Below are positions 1-12,042 of a stretch of 64,000 bases of DNA, one piece after another. This stretch comes from Desmodus rotundus. Its lineage: Eukaryota > Chordata > Mammalia > Chiroptera > Phyllostomidae. Numbering within the stretch: position 1 is the first letter of the stretch; each line of letters opens with the position of its first letter. Both the position numbers and the translations under genes were made by a program. Under the pieces are notes generated by a model. That model did not search any database. It was not told where the DNA came from and was given only the letters and a program-made list of their open reading frames with translations. The stretch covers positions 102,093,951 through 102,157,950 of the forward strand of contig NC_071389.1 of NCBI RefSeq assembly GCF_022682495.2, in the 5' to 3' direction.

Positions 1-739
1 ACCTCTTTCTTCTTGAGCTATTGTGTGCAGAGAGCTGCTGGAAAATCAGGTTCAAGGGTGTCATGTTGCCTTCCTAGGGAGTACTAAATTTTTGGTCTTG
101 TGACCTGAGGAAAGCTACTACTTTCCCTTCTGAAATCAAAGGTTTTCAAATGTATCTTGTCTGTACAGAGAGAGAACAGCTTAAGAGAATTGAGTGCAAA
201 CCTTATTTTTGTAATTATTTTGGTCAGTAAAGTGAGTTCTGAGTTTCAAAATATTTTTAGCCAGGAAAGAGTTATTGCAATTTCTTTCAGCCAGCAAATA
301 GTGTCAGCCTGCAGGTTAACAGTGACGCCCACTCATGTCAGCAGCAGCACTGTGTGCTGGCTGTGCCCCTTACATGGTCAGGAACACAAGATTAAAGTGT
401 TCCTGAGCATATATTTGGCATAAAGTGTAAGGAGAACCTTCTGTTAAGAAATATAAACAATGTAGCTTCCTAATTGGGTTGAATTAACTGGTGGGTCAGA
501 ATAGTTTGTGCCCAGTGGGTGTCATTTTATGACACTCTGTTTGGTGGCCTTCATCTGTTCTACCAGGCTATGAGCTTCATGAGGACTTCAGTACCCTTGT
601 TATTCAGATGGTATATGATCTCTGTGAGAGCCATGTGGTCACAGAAACAGTGAGTGACATGTACATTTCTTGTCCCCAGAGCCTGGAACATCATGGGCAG
701 CAGCTCAGTAATTGTTTTAACTGAGTCAGCAGAAACTTT
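1..739. other. Intronic sequence, nothing recognised
   Basis: AT-rich non-coding sequence with only short chance open frames. I see no repeat family, splice-site pair or RNA gene here. Confidence 0.5.
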
Positions 740-1440
740 TCTAGAGTCTCAAGAGGCAGTTCTTCTGACCATGTGATGCGGATCCCAGCCAGCAGGATCC
801 TGTGTCATGGCAGCAATAGACAAATACACACGGACTACAGAAATCCTGTGGAGGAAAAGGGACGGCATGGCTGCTCTCTGAGTGAGAGAGGGTGAGAGGG
901 CCAGAGACAGCCCGACCCCTGCCTAGACAGGCTTTTACTGCTTTTCTGGGCACATTACATGGAGGATGGTCCTCATTTACTATGCACAGGTTCACTGTAG
1001 GTGATTACCTTTTACAGACAACAAAGGACAGAATACTGCTAATTACTTCAAAGAGAAGGATGTTACAGCTCAAGGGGGAAAGTGATTGAACTGGTTACAC
1101 TACGTACTTGGGAGGTTTAGCACAGACTTTAGAAAGTTGAAGATACTTCAGTAAATGTTTGCTGCGGTCAATCCAGGGTGAGGGGAGTTTTAGCAAAAGC
1201 AAGTCTCATAGCAGTCTATGTACAATGCAGGCCTGATTCCCCACGGGAGAACCTGTCCATGGGTGTGAATCCTGCGTGCTGAACCTCGCACCCACCGGCT
1301 TTTCTGAGTGGGAGCTGGGCTACATTTCCCACGCATGGAACAGTTCCCCTATAGCCATGTGTTTCAGTCTTTTTCCTATGGTTCATCTCACTCGTGCAGT
1401 TTGGTTCACTCACCGTATTCAGATTCTCCTGAACATTCTG
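740..1440. other. Unclassified stretch, possibly old retroelement debris
   Basis: This part is more GC-rich than its flanks and contains short frames on both strands. The segment around 925-1050 has the feel of a dispersed repeat (possibly LTR-related), but I cannot name a family and see no terminal repeats. Confidence 0.2.
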
Positions 1441-1734
1441 TAATAGGAAATAAAATGTCGAAATGCATTACCTCTACATGAAAATTCTGTGTGTGTGAGA
1501 ACTATTAAACATTGATCTTAAATGAGTAGAAATGGTACATCTTGATTCTGACCTTGTATAAATGAACTTAAACTGGACGAGGTTGATTTTTTTAAAAAAA
1601 TACTAAAACATTAGAAGGTTTAAGAAATTATTATCACAACTCAGACATATCATCTTAGTGAATTAAAAAAAATGAAAAAGCTGTCATCAAGACCAATCTT
1701 TTCCTGCTTAAAACAACACATTTAGCCCTGGCTA

Positions 1735-1932
1735 GTGTGGCTCAGTGGATTGACGCCGGCCTGCAAACCAAAGGGTCATTGACTCAATTCCCAGTCAGGA
1801 CACGTGTCTGGGTTGCAGGCCAGGTCCCCAGTAGGGGGTGCACAAGAGGCAACCACACAGTGATGTTTCCCTCCCTTTCTCTCCCTTCTCCTCTTTCTAA
1901 AATTAAATAAATAAAATATTTTTTTAAAAAGC
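1735..1932 (+). mobile_element. Ves SINE (bat tRNA-derived SINE)
   Basis: It starts gccctggctagtgtggctca with an A-box-like segment, then a B-box-like segment (gactcaattcccagtcagga), a pyrimidine stretch and an AT-rich tail. It is flanked by an 11-bp duplication caacacattta at 1724-1734 and 1933-1943. This TSD fixes both ends and shows L1-type retrotransposition. Confidence 0.92.
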
Positions 1933-1943
1933 CAACACATTTA

Positions 1944-3170
1944 AATCTCAGAACAGAAAATCAGCTTGACCTTGGAAAACCTCATTGGCAGATGCTTCAC
2001 TACTTGGTTTTTGTTCTGCATCATATGGCTGGTGCCAGGCCATGCTAGGTCTCAAGTAAGAATTTGAGGGGATGAATGTATTTTAAGAAGAAAAAAAATC
2101 AAATAAGCAAATTTGCTACATGGACCCATAGATAGGAGTGTTTAAATTTGTATGATTTGGATCCAGTCTCATTGCCACACAGAGTCAGAGCCAGTATTGC
2201 CCTCAAGAGACCAGGACTTCCTGGTGTGGAACCCACCGTGGGACGGAGAACAAGCTGCCTTGTTTGTCTGGGTCCCAGTCAGAAATCGCCCTCTTTCAGT
2301 AAACCTACTCTCCTCAGTGTCTTTACTGCCACCTCTCTGCCAGGGAAGATGGTCATTGTGGCTCTCAATGCACCTAAAAATGAGTCTGCTTTCGAAATAG
2401 GTATGGATTTAATAAACCACCAGACGTGACCTCTCAAATGAGGTGGCTCCCCTGGACTCTGTCTCCTGAGTAACTGAACTGCTTGTCCCTGAACTTGGTG
2501 TTCCTAGTAACTGGGCCTTGAGGCTTGTTTTTAACTTGCTGCCCTGATCTCTGAACACTTGCTGAAACATCTCAATCTCAGCTTTGATCTGGATTCCCTT
2601 GGACTGATGTGTTCTGGTTTGAAATTGGCTTTTAGTTTTCCTACATACTTTTGGCTGGATTAACTGAGGGTAATAGATCGCAAAATGGCTACACATTGCT
2701 GTTGTTCCTGTCCACAACCCCCTTCGCCATGTGACTTTGCTGTTCCCACTCTCTGACTCTGGCCTTGGCTAGGGACTTGCCCTGGTCAGTGGTACATTGC
2801 TGTCAGAACCTGTCCTCTATCCTCCATTCTCCACCCTGTCAGTCAGCTCAGCCTAGCCAGCTAGACAGGTGGCCCTCGCTGGCTAGGCAGCACTAGCTGA
2901 CACCAACAGATGAGTGAAGGCACCTTAGCACAGTGCCCTGCCAACCCGTCATGACTGCAGCCGTGCGAGGGAGCCCAGCTGAACCCAGCCAATATTCTTA
3001 ATGCCCGAGATTGTGACAATAAATGGCAGAACACTGACACACTGGCCTTGGTCAAGTTCCTTGGCTAGGTTGCTACATCTCCTGATTCTAGGTTCTGGGA
3101 TCTCCTGGTTCTGTCTTGCTACAGCTGTACTACTACTGTTGAATTTCAGCTTCTGTAGGACTGTCTGGCA
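1944..3170. other. Intronic sequence without recognised genes
   Basis: It contains several 60-100 codon frames on both strands with no family resemblance. Codon use and the lack of splice context argue against exons. I see no repeat family that I can name. Confidence 0.45.
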
Positions 3171-3174
3171 GAAC

Positions 3175-3345
3175 TGTCAGTTCCAATCCTTGTCACAATA
3201 CAACCAGAGTGTTATTGGAACACAGCCACACCCACTGTTTGTATATTGTCTGTGGCTGCTTTCACTCTATGAGTATTTGCAACAGAGACCATATAAACTG
3301 CAAAACCTAAAATGTTTACTATTCCCCCCCCCCCCCCCCGCCCCG
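3175..3345 (-). mobile_element. Ancient hAT-Charlie-type MITE remnant
   Basis: The segment around ggaacacagccacacccact, followed by tgtctgtggctgctttcact and gcaacagagaccatat, resembles the reverse complement of a common mammalian non-autonomous hAT element. Terminal sequences are lost, and a poly-C tract has replaced one end. The family assignment is from memory of the consensus and is only moderate. Confidence 0.45.
3324..3345 (+). repeat. Poly-C tract
   Basis: Sixteen consecutive C (3324-3339), a G, then four more C. It is likely length-variable and prone to sequencing slippage. Confidence 0.9.
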
Positions 3346-3835
3346 GTACATAGATCAGTGATGTATGACTAATAGGAGATTCCAGGAGAAGTTGAGCAGT
3401 TCTAGCCAAGTCGATAGTGAATACTTTACTATTAGATGCAATTTTAAAAGGTGAAATTTGAACATAGACTTTGTTGGTAAAGTTCCAAGGCTGGGAAAAA
3501 TACACATAAGATGGGAAAAAATGACCATATATGGTTAGAAAACAATTAAAAATTTGCTATAGTTACCTTAAAAATGTATTCAGCCTAGCTATAAATATAA
3601 GAAAAATATATAAGACATTTGTGGAGATGGTTTTTCCAGTTTTATTGAAGAACAATAAACAAAACTCACCTGAATGATTAACTATGCTCTGTTCTGGGGC
3701 AGGAAATGGCTTTTAGTGGGTTATTTGAAATGCTTCTAGAAGTAGGGTGCAGGGAAGCAGGTTGACTGAACCTAACCGGACTGAAAAGCTCCGAAGTGAT
3801 CAGAAGTCCTCTTGTTAAACACTCACCCCCGTGGG

Positions 3836-3960
3836 TAAGGGTGCAGCCGGGTCATCTCGCCTGACTCATCTGTGTGCGCGCAGATCCTGCTGCCCGGGCC
3901 AGTTCCAAGGATGGCTCCAGTTCGCTTATTTATTTTTCTTTCCCAATGGAAGTAGCTTTG
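3836..3960 (+). repeat. Unclassified ~125-bp repeat, copy 1
   Basis: It shares a colinear series of words with 5494-5620: aagggtgcagc, gggtcat, atctgt, cagatc, atggctcca and gttatttatttttcttccca-like ends. Copies diverge by roughly a quarter of positions by eye. Copy 1 is the more CpG-rich. I cannot name the family. Confidence 0.6.
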
Positions 3961-4528
3961 CTTTATCTGATTTGTGAAAGTTATATATGCTAATGGTACT
4001 CTTAAAAAATTAGGGGGACATCAGAATGCTTTGACTATCTTCATATGGTGGAATGAAGAGTGAATGTCGAGCATTTTGAGGGTACACGCTTATATCATGA
4101 TCCTGTGCACTTGTATATAAACAAATGCATGTTTACGGTGAAGGTAGTCTGAGAAGCTTACCTGGTATGAAGGGTGTGGATTATCTCCCTGTGAAGTTTC
4201 CAAAATGACAGATAGGGAATCAAAGTACATTTTTATTAACTGGACTACTGCCTGATTCTCCAGTGAAGATGTTGCTGAAGTTGACAGATGTTGCTGGGGG
4301 GCCTAAGCAGGCCCTCTGCTCCCTGAGTATGTCCCCATCCCCCAAATCCCAATGGTACCCCCCAGCCTGAAGGGAGAGAACTTCTGAGAGCCCCAGAGAC
4401 AAGAGGGGAGAAAGCAGGGATGGGGACTTGTCTGGGCAGTGGGGGCTGTGGGTCCAGGCAGTCAGAGCCTCACATGTCCTGGGGGACAAATGGGGGGTAT
4501 ATTCTTCCTTTTCATGGTATATTTAAAT
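3961..4528. other. Intronic sequence, nothing recognised
   Basis: An 89-codon minus-strand frame at 4220-4489 has no recognisable domain. No repeat or RNA gene is seen. Confidence 0.45.
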
Positions 4529-4652
4529 GTATATACAGGGTGGGGAAAAGTAGGTTTACAGTTGTATTTGAAACACACTTTATTCTTGTATTATTTATTA
4601 ATTATTGTATTTTCTGTATGAACAACTCTAAACCCATTTTTGCCCAAGCTCT
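4529..4652 (+). mobile_element. Mariner-type MITE
   Basis: The left end acagggtggggaaaagtagg continues tttacagttgt. The right end, acaactctaaacccattttt then gcccaagctc, is an imperfect reverse complement of it. The ends lie about 120 bp apart with an AT-rich middle and a TA at the left boundary. This is the plan of a short non-autonomous Tc1/mariner element. Confidence 0.7.
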
Positions 4653-4654
4653 AC

Positions 4655-5493
4655 TTCACTGAAGTTGTTAGATTCAGATGTCAGAGAGGCTGGGCTCATA
4701 ACCGTGTGCACAACCCTTGGGAAACTGGAGACAGTCACAATTTTGAAAACACTGTGCTGTCACACAAAGTTTGGGCCTCTCTTCTTCATAAAATTTTGGT
4801 GTTCTTCTCTCTTTTCCCCTCACTTTAAAAGCATTAAAAATGGTAAAAATGAGATGACTGAATGAGAGAAGTGTTCACATGCTGTTTCCCAGCAGGAGGG
4901 GGGCTGCTCTGGTGGATGTTGTTCCTGAGCCTTCACACTCCGGGCACTTCATTTGGGATTTTGTGGGGCATGAACTCAATCCTGTGTGGTTGGCGCCCTG
5001 GGGCACTCGGATGAATATGGTTGGACCTCTATTTCAGCAACAGAGCCAGGTCAGGGGGGTGGGAACAGCAGCATCATCACTGTCCAGGCAGGTAAAACAC
5101 AGTCACCCCACCTGGACGAAACCGGTTTTTCCTAATTGGTTTCTGCTGAAGGGGGAGTAACTATAGGTACAGAGCTCCGCTTTACCAGGGACTGGGAGAA
5201 AGGGGGGTCACAAAAATCACAGACAGCATATTAATGTCTCTGAAATAGCTGAATGCCTAGATTGTTACATCTAAAAACATTCTTATTGAAGAAATACATA
5301 ATAAAGACAACTATTACTACCAAGTTTATAAGCCAGACTTACAGTCTCCTGTCCCATATCTCCCTACACGTAGAATTCATACTTGATCTGAAACATATCC
5401 TTCCGTTTGAAATATATGCATATTTTTGTATTATTTCTTTGATTAAGTTCCTCTCTAACTGCCCACCCTCTTTTTTTCTGTTCTCTCCTAGGC
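4655..5493. other. Intronic sequence, nothing recognised
   Basis: Frames at 4640-4865, 4879-5160 and 5253-5582 lack recognisable domains and plausible splice context. Confidence 0.45.
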
Positions 5494-5620
5494 CAAGGGT
5501 GCAGCTGGGTCATTCAACCTGGCTTATCTGTTTGTTCACAGATCATGCTGTCACTTGGCTGTCATCAGGGGAGTTCAAATGATGGCTCCATTTCAGTTAT
5601 TTATTTTTCTTCCCAAGCAG
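5494..5620 (+). repeat. Unclassified ~125-bp repeat, copy 2
   Basis: This is the second copy of the repeat at 3836-3960, same orientation, about 1.66 kb downstream. A (ctt)n/(ctttt)n-like low-complexity run follows at 5622-5650. Confidence 0.6.
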
Positions 5621-6270
5621 AACTCTTTCTTTCTTTCTTTGTTTTTTTTAATGTTGGGATAGTTTTATTGAAGTTATAATTCTCATTGGCATCATGCTAG
5701 GGGACTGTACCCAATATCAAGTCTGATTCATGGTTGGAAACATTTACAAATATTTTTCTAGATGATTCCCTGAATACATTATGATATCTTCTATAAGAGC
5801 ATAACGTCAATTCTAGCAAGACTTTTCTCAATCTTAATAGCCAACACAGTAATAAACACTTTGCCCAGGGTATTTTTTGGATATATTTATTGATTATGCT
5901 ATTACAGTTGTCCCATTTCCTGCCCCCCTCACTCCACTCCATCCTGCCCACCACCTCCCTCCCACATTCCCCCCTTATAGTTCATGTCCATGGGTCATAC
6001 CTATAAGTTCTTTGGCTTCTGCATTTCCTACACTATTCTTACCCTCCCCCTGTCTATTTTCTACCTATCATCTATGCTACTTATTCTGTGTACCTTCCCC
6101 CGCTCCCCCTCACATTCCCCTATTGATAACCCTCCATGTGATCTCCATTTCTGTGGTTCTGTTTCTGTTCTAGTTTGCTTAGTTTGCTTTTGTTTTTGTT
6201 TTAGGTGTGGTCGTTAATAACTGTGAGTTTGCTGTCATTTTTACTGTTCCTATTTTTGATCTTCTTTTTC

Positions 6271-7098
6271 TTAGGTAACTCCCTTTAACATTTCATATAA
6301 TAAGGGCTTGGTGATGATGAACTTCTTTAACTTGACCTTATCTGAGAAGCACTTTATCTTCCCTTCCATTCTAAATGATAGCTTTGCTGGATACAGTAAT
6401 CTTGGATGTAGGTCCTTGCCTTTCATGACTTGGAATACTTCTTGCCAGCCCCTTCTTGCCTGTAAGGTCTCTTTGGAGAAATCAGCTGACAGTCTTATGG
6501 GAAGTCCTTTGTAGGTAACTGTCTCCTTTTCTCTTGCTGCTTCTAAGATTCTCTCCTGTTTCATCTTGGCTAATGTAATGGTGATGTGCCTTGGTGTGTT
6601 CCTACTTGGGTCCAGCTTCTTTGGGACTCTCTGAGCTTCCTGGACTTCCTGGAAGTCTATTTCCTTTGCCAGACTGGGGAAGTTCCTCTTCATTATTTGT
6701 TCAAATAAGTTTTCAGTTTCTTGCTGCTGTTCTTCTCCTTCTGGCACCCCTATGATTCGGATGTTGGAATGTTTCAAGATGTCCTGGAGGTTCCTAAGCC
6801 TCTCCTCATTTTTCCGAATTCTTGTTTCTTCATTCTTTTCTGGTTGGATGTTTCTTTCTTCCTTCTGGTCCACACCGTTGATTCGAGTCCCAGTTTCCCT
6901 CACATCACTATTGGTTCCCTGTACATTTTCCTTTGTTTCTCTTAGCATAGGCTTCATTTTTTCATCTGGTTTTCGAACAGATTCAACCAATTCTGTGAGC
7001 GTCTTGATAACCAGTGCTTTGAACTGTGCATCTGATAGGTTGGCTATCTCTTCCTCACTTAGTTGTATTTTTTCTGGAGCTTTGAAGTGTTCTGTCAT
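6271..7098 (-). CDS. HAL1-type ORF1 protein, copy A (275 codons, uninterrupted)
   Basis: An L1 ORF1p-like RNA-binding protein; in L1 this protein forms trimers, coats the RNA and acts as a nucleic-acid chaperone. Visible parts are an N-terminal LSDAQFKALVIKTLTEL segment, a charged, helix-prone middle (about residues 40-105) and an RRM-like core around NIRIIGVPEGEEQQQ (about 110-180). The C-terminal domain carries ILEAAREKETVTYKGLPIRL, LQARRGW and LHPRLLYPAKLSF. It is shorter than a normal L1 ORF1p of about 340 residues, mainly through a shortened coiled coil. The usual first ATG (MAQ) has been lost to a base change in the A-run, and the frame restarts at the next Met three codons on. Otherwise no stop or shift is seen. 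Confidence 0.78.
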   Translation of the reverse strand: MTEHFKAPEKIQLSEEEIANLSDAQFKALVIKTLTELVESVRKPDEKMKPMLRETKENVQGTNSDVRETGTRINGVDQKEERNIQPEKNEETRIRKNEERLRNLQDILKHSNIRIIGVPEGEEQQQETENLFEQIMKRNFPSLAKEIDFQEVQEAQRVPKKLDPSRNTPRHITITLAKMKQERILEAAREKETVTYKGLPIRLSADFSKETLQARRGWQEVFQVMKGKDLHPRLLYPAKLSFRMEGKIKCFSDKVKLKKFIITKPLLYEMLKGVT

Positions 7099-7880
7099 TT
7101 GGGCCTTTTTTTTTTTTTTTTGTCTTGGCGCGGCTGTTACTTTAAGGGGTGGAGACTTAGGTGTTCACCGGGGTGGGGTAATGAAGGTCACTGCACTGTG
7201 ACGCTGTACGTGGGGGAGAGGCCGAGAGGGAGCAATGGCGCCCGCTCCCCTCTCCACCGGATTTCAGTCTTTCACTCTGCTACCCACATTCAAACTGGGC
7301 CCCTCTGGTGCTGATTCCCGAGTGGGTGGGCTTGTCCACGCCCTGGGCCCCTGTGGGTCTCTCTAACGACCTCTCCTGTGAGGCTGGGAGTCTCTCCTGC
7401 TGCCGCCCCAACCCCCACGGGCGTTTTCAGTCAGAGGTTTGAGGCTTTATTTCCCCTCGCTGGAGCCCTGGGTTGTGCTGTCTGCTTTGCTCCCCACCGT
7501 TTGTCCAGTTTATCTGTGCGGGAATGTGGGGCCACAGGGTGCTACCTGCTGCTCTGCCTGCCCCGTTCTCCACCACTCTGAGTCTGGCCCTCTCAGTTTA
7601 TCTGCGCGAATGTGGGCCTGCCGGGTCTGCCAGTGGTCAGACTGCTTGCCCTGTTGGTCCCACACTCCGCCAGTCTCGGTCCCGCCACGGCAACTCGAGT
7701 GCTCTCCGACCCGGCTGCCTGTCTTTGCCCCGGCTGCCCGTCTCCTCCCCTCCTACTGGTCTGGATGATTGTTTATTTTTTATTTCCTTGGTGTCGGACT
7801 TCCTTGCTGTTCGATTTTCTGTCAGTTTTGGTTGTGCGAGGAGGTGCAGTGTGTCTACCTACGCCGCCATCTTGGTTCTC
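7099..7880 (-). promoter_or_regulatory. GC-rich 5' region of HAL1-type copy A with a YY1-like start
   Basis: The element begins with the word ccaagatggcggc, which contains the AAGATGGC core bound by YY1 at the start of L1 5' regions. The rest is GC-rich, CpG-containing and without conserved frames. Long open frames on the + strand (7378-7958) are shadows of this base composition. Promoter function is inferred from L1 biology. Confidence 0.5.
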
Positions 7881-8984
7881 CCATTGGCCTCTACCTTTAA
7901 TGTTAGAAGCTGTCTAGTGATGGATAGTGGTATATTGTGCTTAAGAAAGAGGCGCTGACCAACTCTGAGATTTGTGTCTGTGGATTTGACTAACAGCTCC
8001 TGGGCATCTTTTCAGAGTAATTGGCAAGTGTCCAACTTTCTCAGTGAGCTCTCCAGGTATCAGTATCTGTGTGTCTCTTCTCCTTGTCACTTAGTATCTC
8101 CTGACGAGGACCTGCTACTTTCCACCCAGCATTCTTGTTGCTTATCTGAGGAAAGTGTCTGGAGGGGGTGTGTATATTTGTGTGGGGTTCTCACCATTCA
8201 GTGTATATACCTGATCTCAGCTCCCTGTTTGTGCAGCATGTCAGACCTGCCCCCTCGTGTCTGGTGTGTTCTAGTTGAGTTTCTGTAGGAGTGGGGAAGG
8301 GAGGGACTCATGGGCTGCAGGCTCCTCACTTGTGCTTTGTCATCCCTGATGTCTGTAGACCCTGACCGTTGCCATATCCTTTGGGAGACATTTTGACTTC
8401 CTTTTCACTGGTGTTTTCTTTCCCTCGTACATAAATATCAGCTTCGTCCACTCCACCGGTCATTCACCTTACCTCTCTTGCATTATTTCCCATCTTCCAA
8501 AAAATTGATCTTTTGTTCAATTAGTATATTGAGACCTTTCACCTGTGGCCCTATATTTTTACTTTAAAAATTTTTTATGGAGGTATAATAGACATATAGC
8601 ATATTATTTAGATTTACAATATAATTTCATATTTGCATGTATTGTGAAATGATCACCAAAATAAGTCTAGTTAGGATGATTCCTTTAGTCTTGGTTTTAC
8701 TGAGGTTTCTGGAGGGAGCAGAGATAAATATTGTTTGTTATCCACTATGTGTAATTGGAATTCCAAGGCCTAGATTGTTACATGAAGCAATTGGAACAAC
8801 TCTAGGTAAAAAGATTTTTTACAAAATCTACAAGCTGGTCCATAAATCAATTTATTTCTGAATTGTAGTTCATATGCAGTTTTGTCCTTGCTTGACTTCT
8901 ACCCTCTTTTACCTTTTAGAAGATTCAAGTTTAAACATTTAATGTTGGTTAAAACAAGCACTCCTTTAATAAAGAAAAATATTA
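7881..8984. other. Intronic sequence with a small old L1 3' fragment
   Basis: About 8560-8645 (tttttatggaggtataatag and following) resembles the antisense 3' end of an old L1. The remainder, including the 104-codon frame at 7974-8288, is not recognised. Confidence 0.4.
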
Positions 8985-9665
8985 TCTTTATCTTAAAAAT
9001 TTTTAATGGCAATAAAAACAACACATGACATAAAATTTACCTTTCTTATCATTTTTAAGTGTACAGTTCAGTGTCGTTAAGTACATTCACACTGCTGTGC
9101 ACCCCTTACCACCATCATCTGCAGAACTTTTCATCTTCCCTAACTAAAACTCCACACCCTTTACACAGCAACTCCTCGCTTCCCCTCCCCAGCCACGGGC
9201 AACCTCCATTCTACCCTCTCTCTGTGAATTTGACTCCTCTAGGGACCTCATGGAAGTGGCATCACACAGTGTTTGTCTTTTCATGGGACTGGCTTGTTTC
9301 ACTCAGCATAATGTCGTTGAGGCTCCTTCATGTTATGGCATGTGTCAGGATTTCCTTTTAAGGCTGGGTAGTGTTCCATTGTACATCCACACCACATTTT
9401 GTTTATCCCTCATCCACTGACGGACGTTTAGGTTGCTTGGCTACTGGGAGCAGTGGTCCTGTGAACGTGGGTGCCCAAGTGTCTCTTCAAAGCCCTGCTT
9501 TCATTTCTTTAAGACTTAGACCCAAAAGTGGGATTTCTGGATGATATGGTAATTCCACTTCCATTTTTTTGAGGAAGTACCATACCATTTTCCACAGCAG
9601 CTGTACCATTTTATAATCCTACCAGTAGTGTACAAGGGTTCCACTTTCTCCATTGCCTTTATTTT
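8985..9665 (-). mobile_element. Old L1 3' end fragment (L1M-type)
   Basis: Antisense copy of the 3' portion of an ancient mammalian L1. Landmarks in + orientation are acatgacataaaatttacct, gtgtacagttcagt, catcacacagtgtttgtc, cactcagcataatgtc and taccattttccacagcagct. It is highly diverged and non-coding. Confidence 0.8.
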
Positions 9666-12030
9666 TTTTAACTTAATGAATAATACTCTTTTAAAATAAA
9701 ACTTCAAAAATAAAAATATAAAAAATCACCCATATCCTTCCCAACACTGATCATTAGCATTTCCTTTTCTCTACTTTTAAGTGAAAATTTAACTTTGCTG
9801 AAGGATGCACGCACTATTTTTGAGTCCTTGTCCTAGCCTGACCTCTAGTGGTAGCACTGGTGTGTGACAGCCACTTACCAATGCACTTTGAATTAGAAGG
9901 TTCTTTACTACTAATAGTGTAGGGCTGAACTCTGGTATACGTGAGTCTGCTGAAAAACCAGTTGGGAGTCATATTTTTCTAGGTTTTTACATATGTCTTC
10001 TACAGAGCTTGAGGCAGAAGTTCTTCCAAAATACTCCATGAAAAATATTGTAAGTAGTCTAACTGGGATAAAACATTGCCAGATGGCTGGGTTTGATTTT
10101 GGCAGGTGACTTTGTGGAACTTGAAGGGAACATGAGGGATTTAAGTGTGGCTGAAAGCTCCTCCCAGCCTTTAATCTGGGCTCCCCTCAGGATACTGCTC
10201 ACAGGTTCTGGTGTGCAGCCACCCCTTGGGTTAATGTCTACTGCTACTTCCCCTCTGCCTGTGTCCTGCCCAGGGGGGAAAGGGCCTTGAGGCCAAATCT
10301 CTTGGGTAGATTCTTTATTTGAGTCTAATTTGCACAGGGTGGTTGGTTGTGGCTGTTTCTGTGCTGGCTATCTGTCCCCAGATGGCCTCCTTCTTCCCTG
10401 CTGCATAGGGATGTCTCAGGGAAGGTCTAAAAACAGTAGGTCATCGAAGGAACAAGAGGCTCCCTTGTACTCCCATTGATTTGGTCTCATCCAACTCAGG
10501 ACGTTTGGAAGAAAGTCCAAGAGTTTGCTTTGGCCTGCTGAAATTTAAAAAAGGTGCCTTTGAGCACATGAGCTCCTCAGGGCAAAATGATTAGTCATAA
10601 TGTTATTGGGCTTTGGCATTAAAAACTCTTTGAGTTCAGCAGAAAACAGTTTTGTGAAGTTGGAGGCTAAAGGAACTTTACTTTTTTTTTAACTTTAAAT
10701 TTAGCAAATGACCAGAAGTGAGTATGTCAGGATTAGTTGTTGTTAATTCTTGTTGGTAGACATATGGGGGTGCTTATTATTCTCTCTCTGTTTTTTTATT
10801 TCTCAACATAAATTTTGAAAAGAAAATAGTCCTAGAAAAGGAACAAGGTACTCTGTTAAATTTGTTTGTTTCTCAATTGAGTCGAAGTGATTTTTTTGTG
10901 TTTGATAGTTGTGAAACAGTTGCACAGAGATATGAACACTTGTATTCTGGTTACATTTATGGCAAGGTAGTTAACTTTACCACTGCCGTTGATTCCTAGG
11001 CGTAGTCGTTGCTGCAGGCCTAATTTATATAAATCATGTAGCTCGATTTTAGATGTGCTGTCATTTCTTTCAGCCTACAGGCCCATTGAATCTCCAAGCA
11101 AAGTAGATGCTGGACCCATTCAGGTTGTCAAGGCTGAAGTACTCCGATTACATCTGTTGATGAGGATCAATTGTGAGGTTGTGAGGGAGTAAGGAATATG
11201 GGAAGCCATCACTGTCACAGAAATAGGACACTGTTGGGGGGATATCAGAGCCTCTGATGGTCAGGCAGCAACTCTGGTAACTTGTAGCAATTCTAGGGGC
11301 TGGGGGACTTTTTTCATAGCAGGACCTGCCTTTCTAAGATGCACCATTTTGGTGACTTGCCACTGGCTGTCCATCTGTTGCTTGGCCTGCCCCTGACCAG
11401 TCCACTTTCTTGGTCCTTATTTCAAACTGTCCAAGAAGAATGAGCTGATGGGTTGGCCACGTGCCATTGGCACAGGCTCCATTGGGCTGCCCTCTGGAGA
11501 CAGGCTGCAGGTCCACCTGTGCACAGCAGACTTTGGTTCAGCTGCCCATCTCAGTCCATTTGGGGAGGTCACAGTACTGGCTCACATGAGATCCAGCCTG
11601 TTGGTAATGAAAGCATGAAAGGAGATGGCAGGTTTGCTAGGTCCACTGGGGCTCTCTGAAGGGAACACATGAGCCTTGCAGTGTGAGTTCAAGCTCAGCA
11701 GGCTGGGACTCAGGTGTTAGCAGCATTTGTGAGAGGGGTGGTGCACACAGTTCCTCTTCTTCTGTTCTCTTCAGCGTATTGAGTACCTTGAATCTTCGGA
11801 ATTTAAGGCAATAAATTGTGCTAAGTAGTCTCATAAATAAATTCCACCAGACAGGATTTTCCTTTTTAAATGAGAGAGCCATTATGGTTTCATAGGAACA
11901 GTCAGAGGAACAGTCAGGAAGACGAAGCGATTCCAATTAGTGTATTTAAGCAAAAGAGTCCGAAGGTGGCTTCCATCCTGTCTTGCTTCCCACAGCTTGA
12001 TATCCATGGGTGAGTCTGGAACCAGTTTGG
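9666..12030. other. Intronic sequence, nothing recognised
   Basis: About 2.4 kb with no repeat family I can name. Frames at 10093-10290, 10989-11192, 11453-11659 and 11637-11936 show no domains. Confidence 0.45.
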
Positions 12031-12042
12031 ACTTTGCTTTCT

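Larger units (their letters stand above)
5871..7880 (-). mobile_element. HAL1-type (ORF1-only L1-derived) element, copy A
   Basis: Read on the minus strand it starts at 7880 with gagaaccaagatggcggcg and has a GC-rich 5' untranslated region of about 0.75 kb. A single ORF1 (7098 down to 6271) is followed by a 0.4-kb 3' region ending in gggacaactgtaatagcata and an A-rich tail near 5871. There is no sequence for an endonuclease or reverse transcriptase, so it depends on an L1 for mobility. No convincing TSD was found. Confidence 0.82.

Noticed and set aside
1735..1810. tRNA gene suggested by A/B-box-like sequence
   Set aside because: The pol III boxes belong to Ves SINEs: poly-pyrimidine and A-rich tail, TSDs, and no full cloverleaf.
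2148..2717. Overlapping frames of 82-102 codons on both strands considered as a gene
   Set aside because: No domain recognised, frames on both strands overlap, and there is no splice context.
7378..7958. Long overlapping + strand frames (up to 161 codons) rich in Ser/Pro/Cys
   Set aside because: They are antisense to the GC-rich 5' region of HAL1-type copy A. Similar frames appear at 30587-31153 and 61728-62239 in copies E and F, so they reflect base composition.
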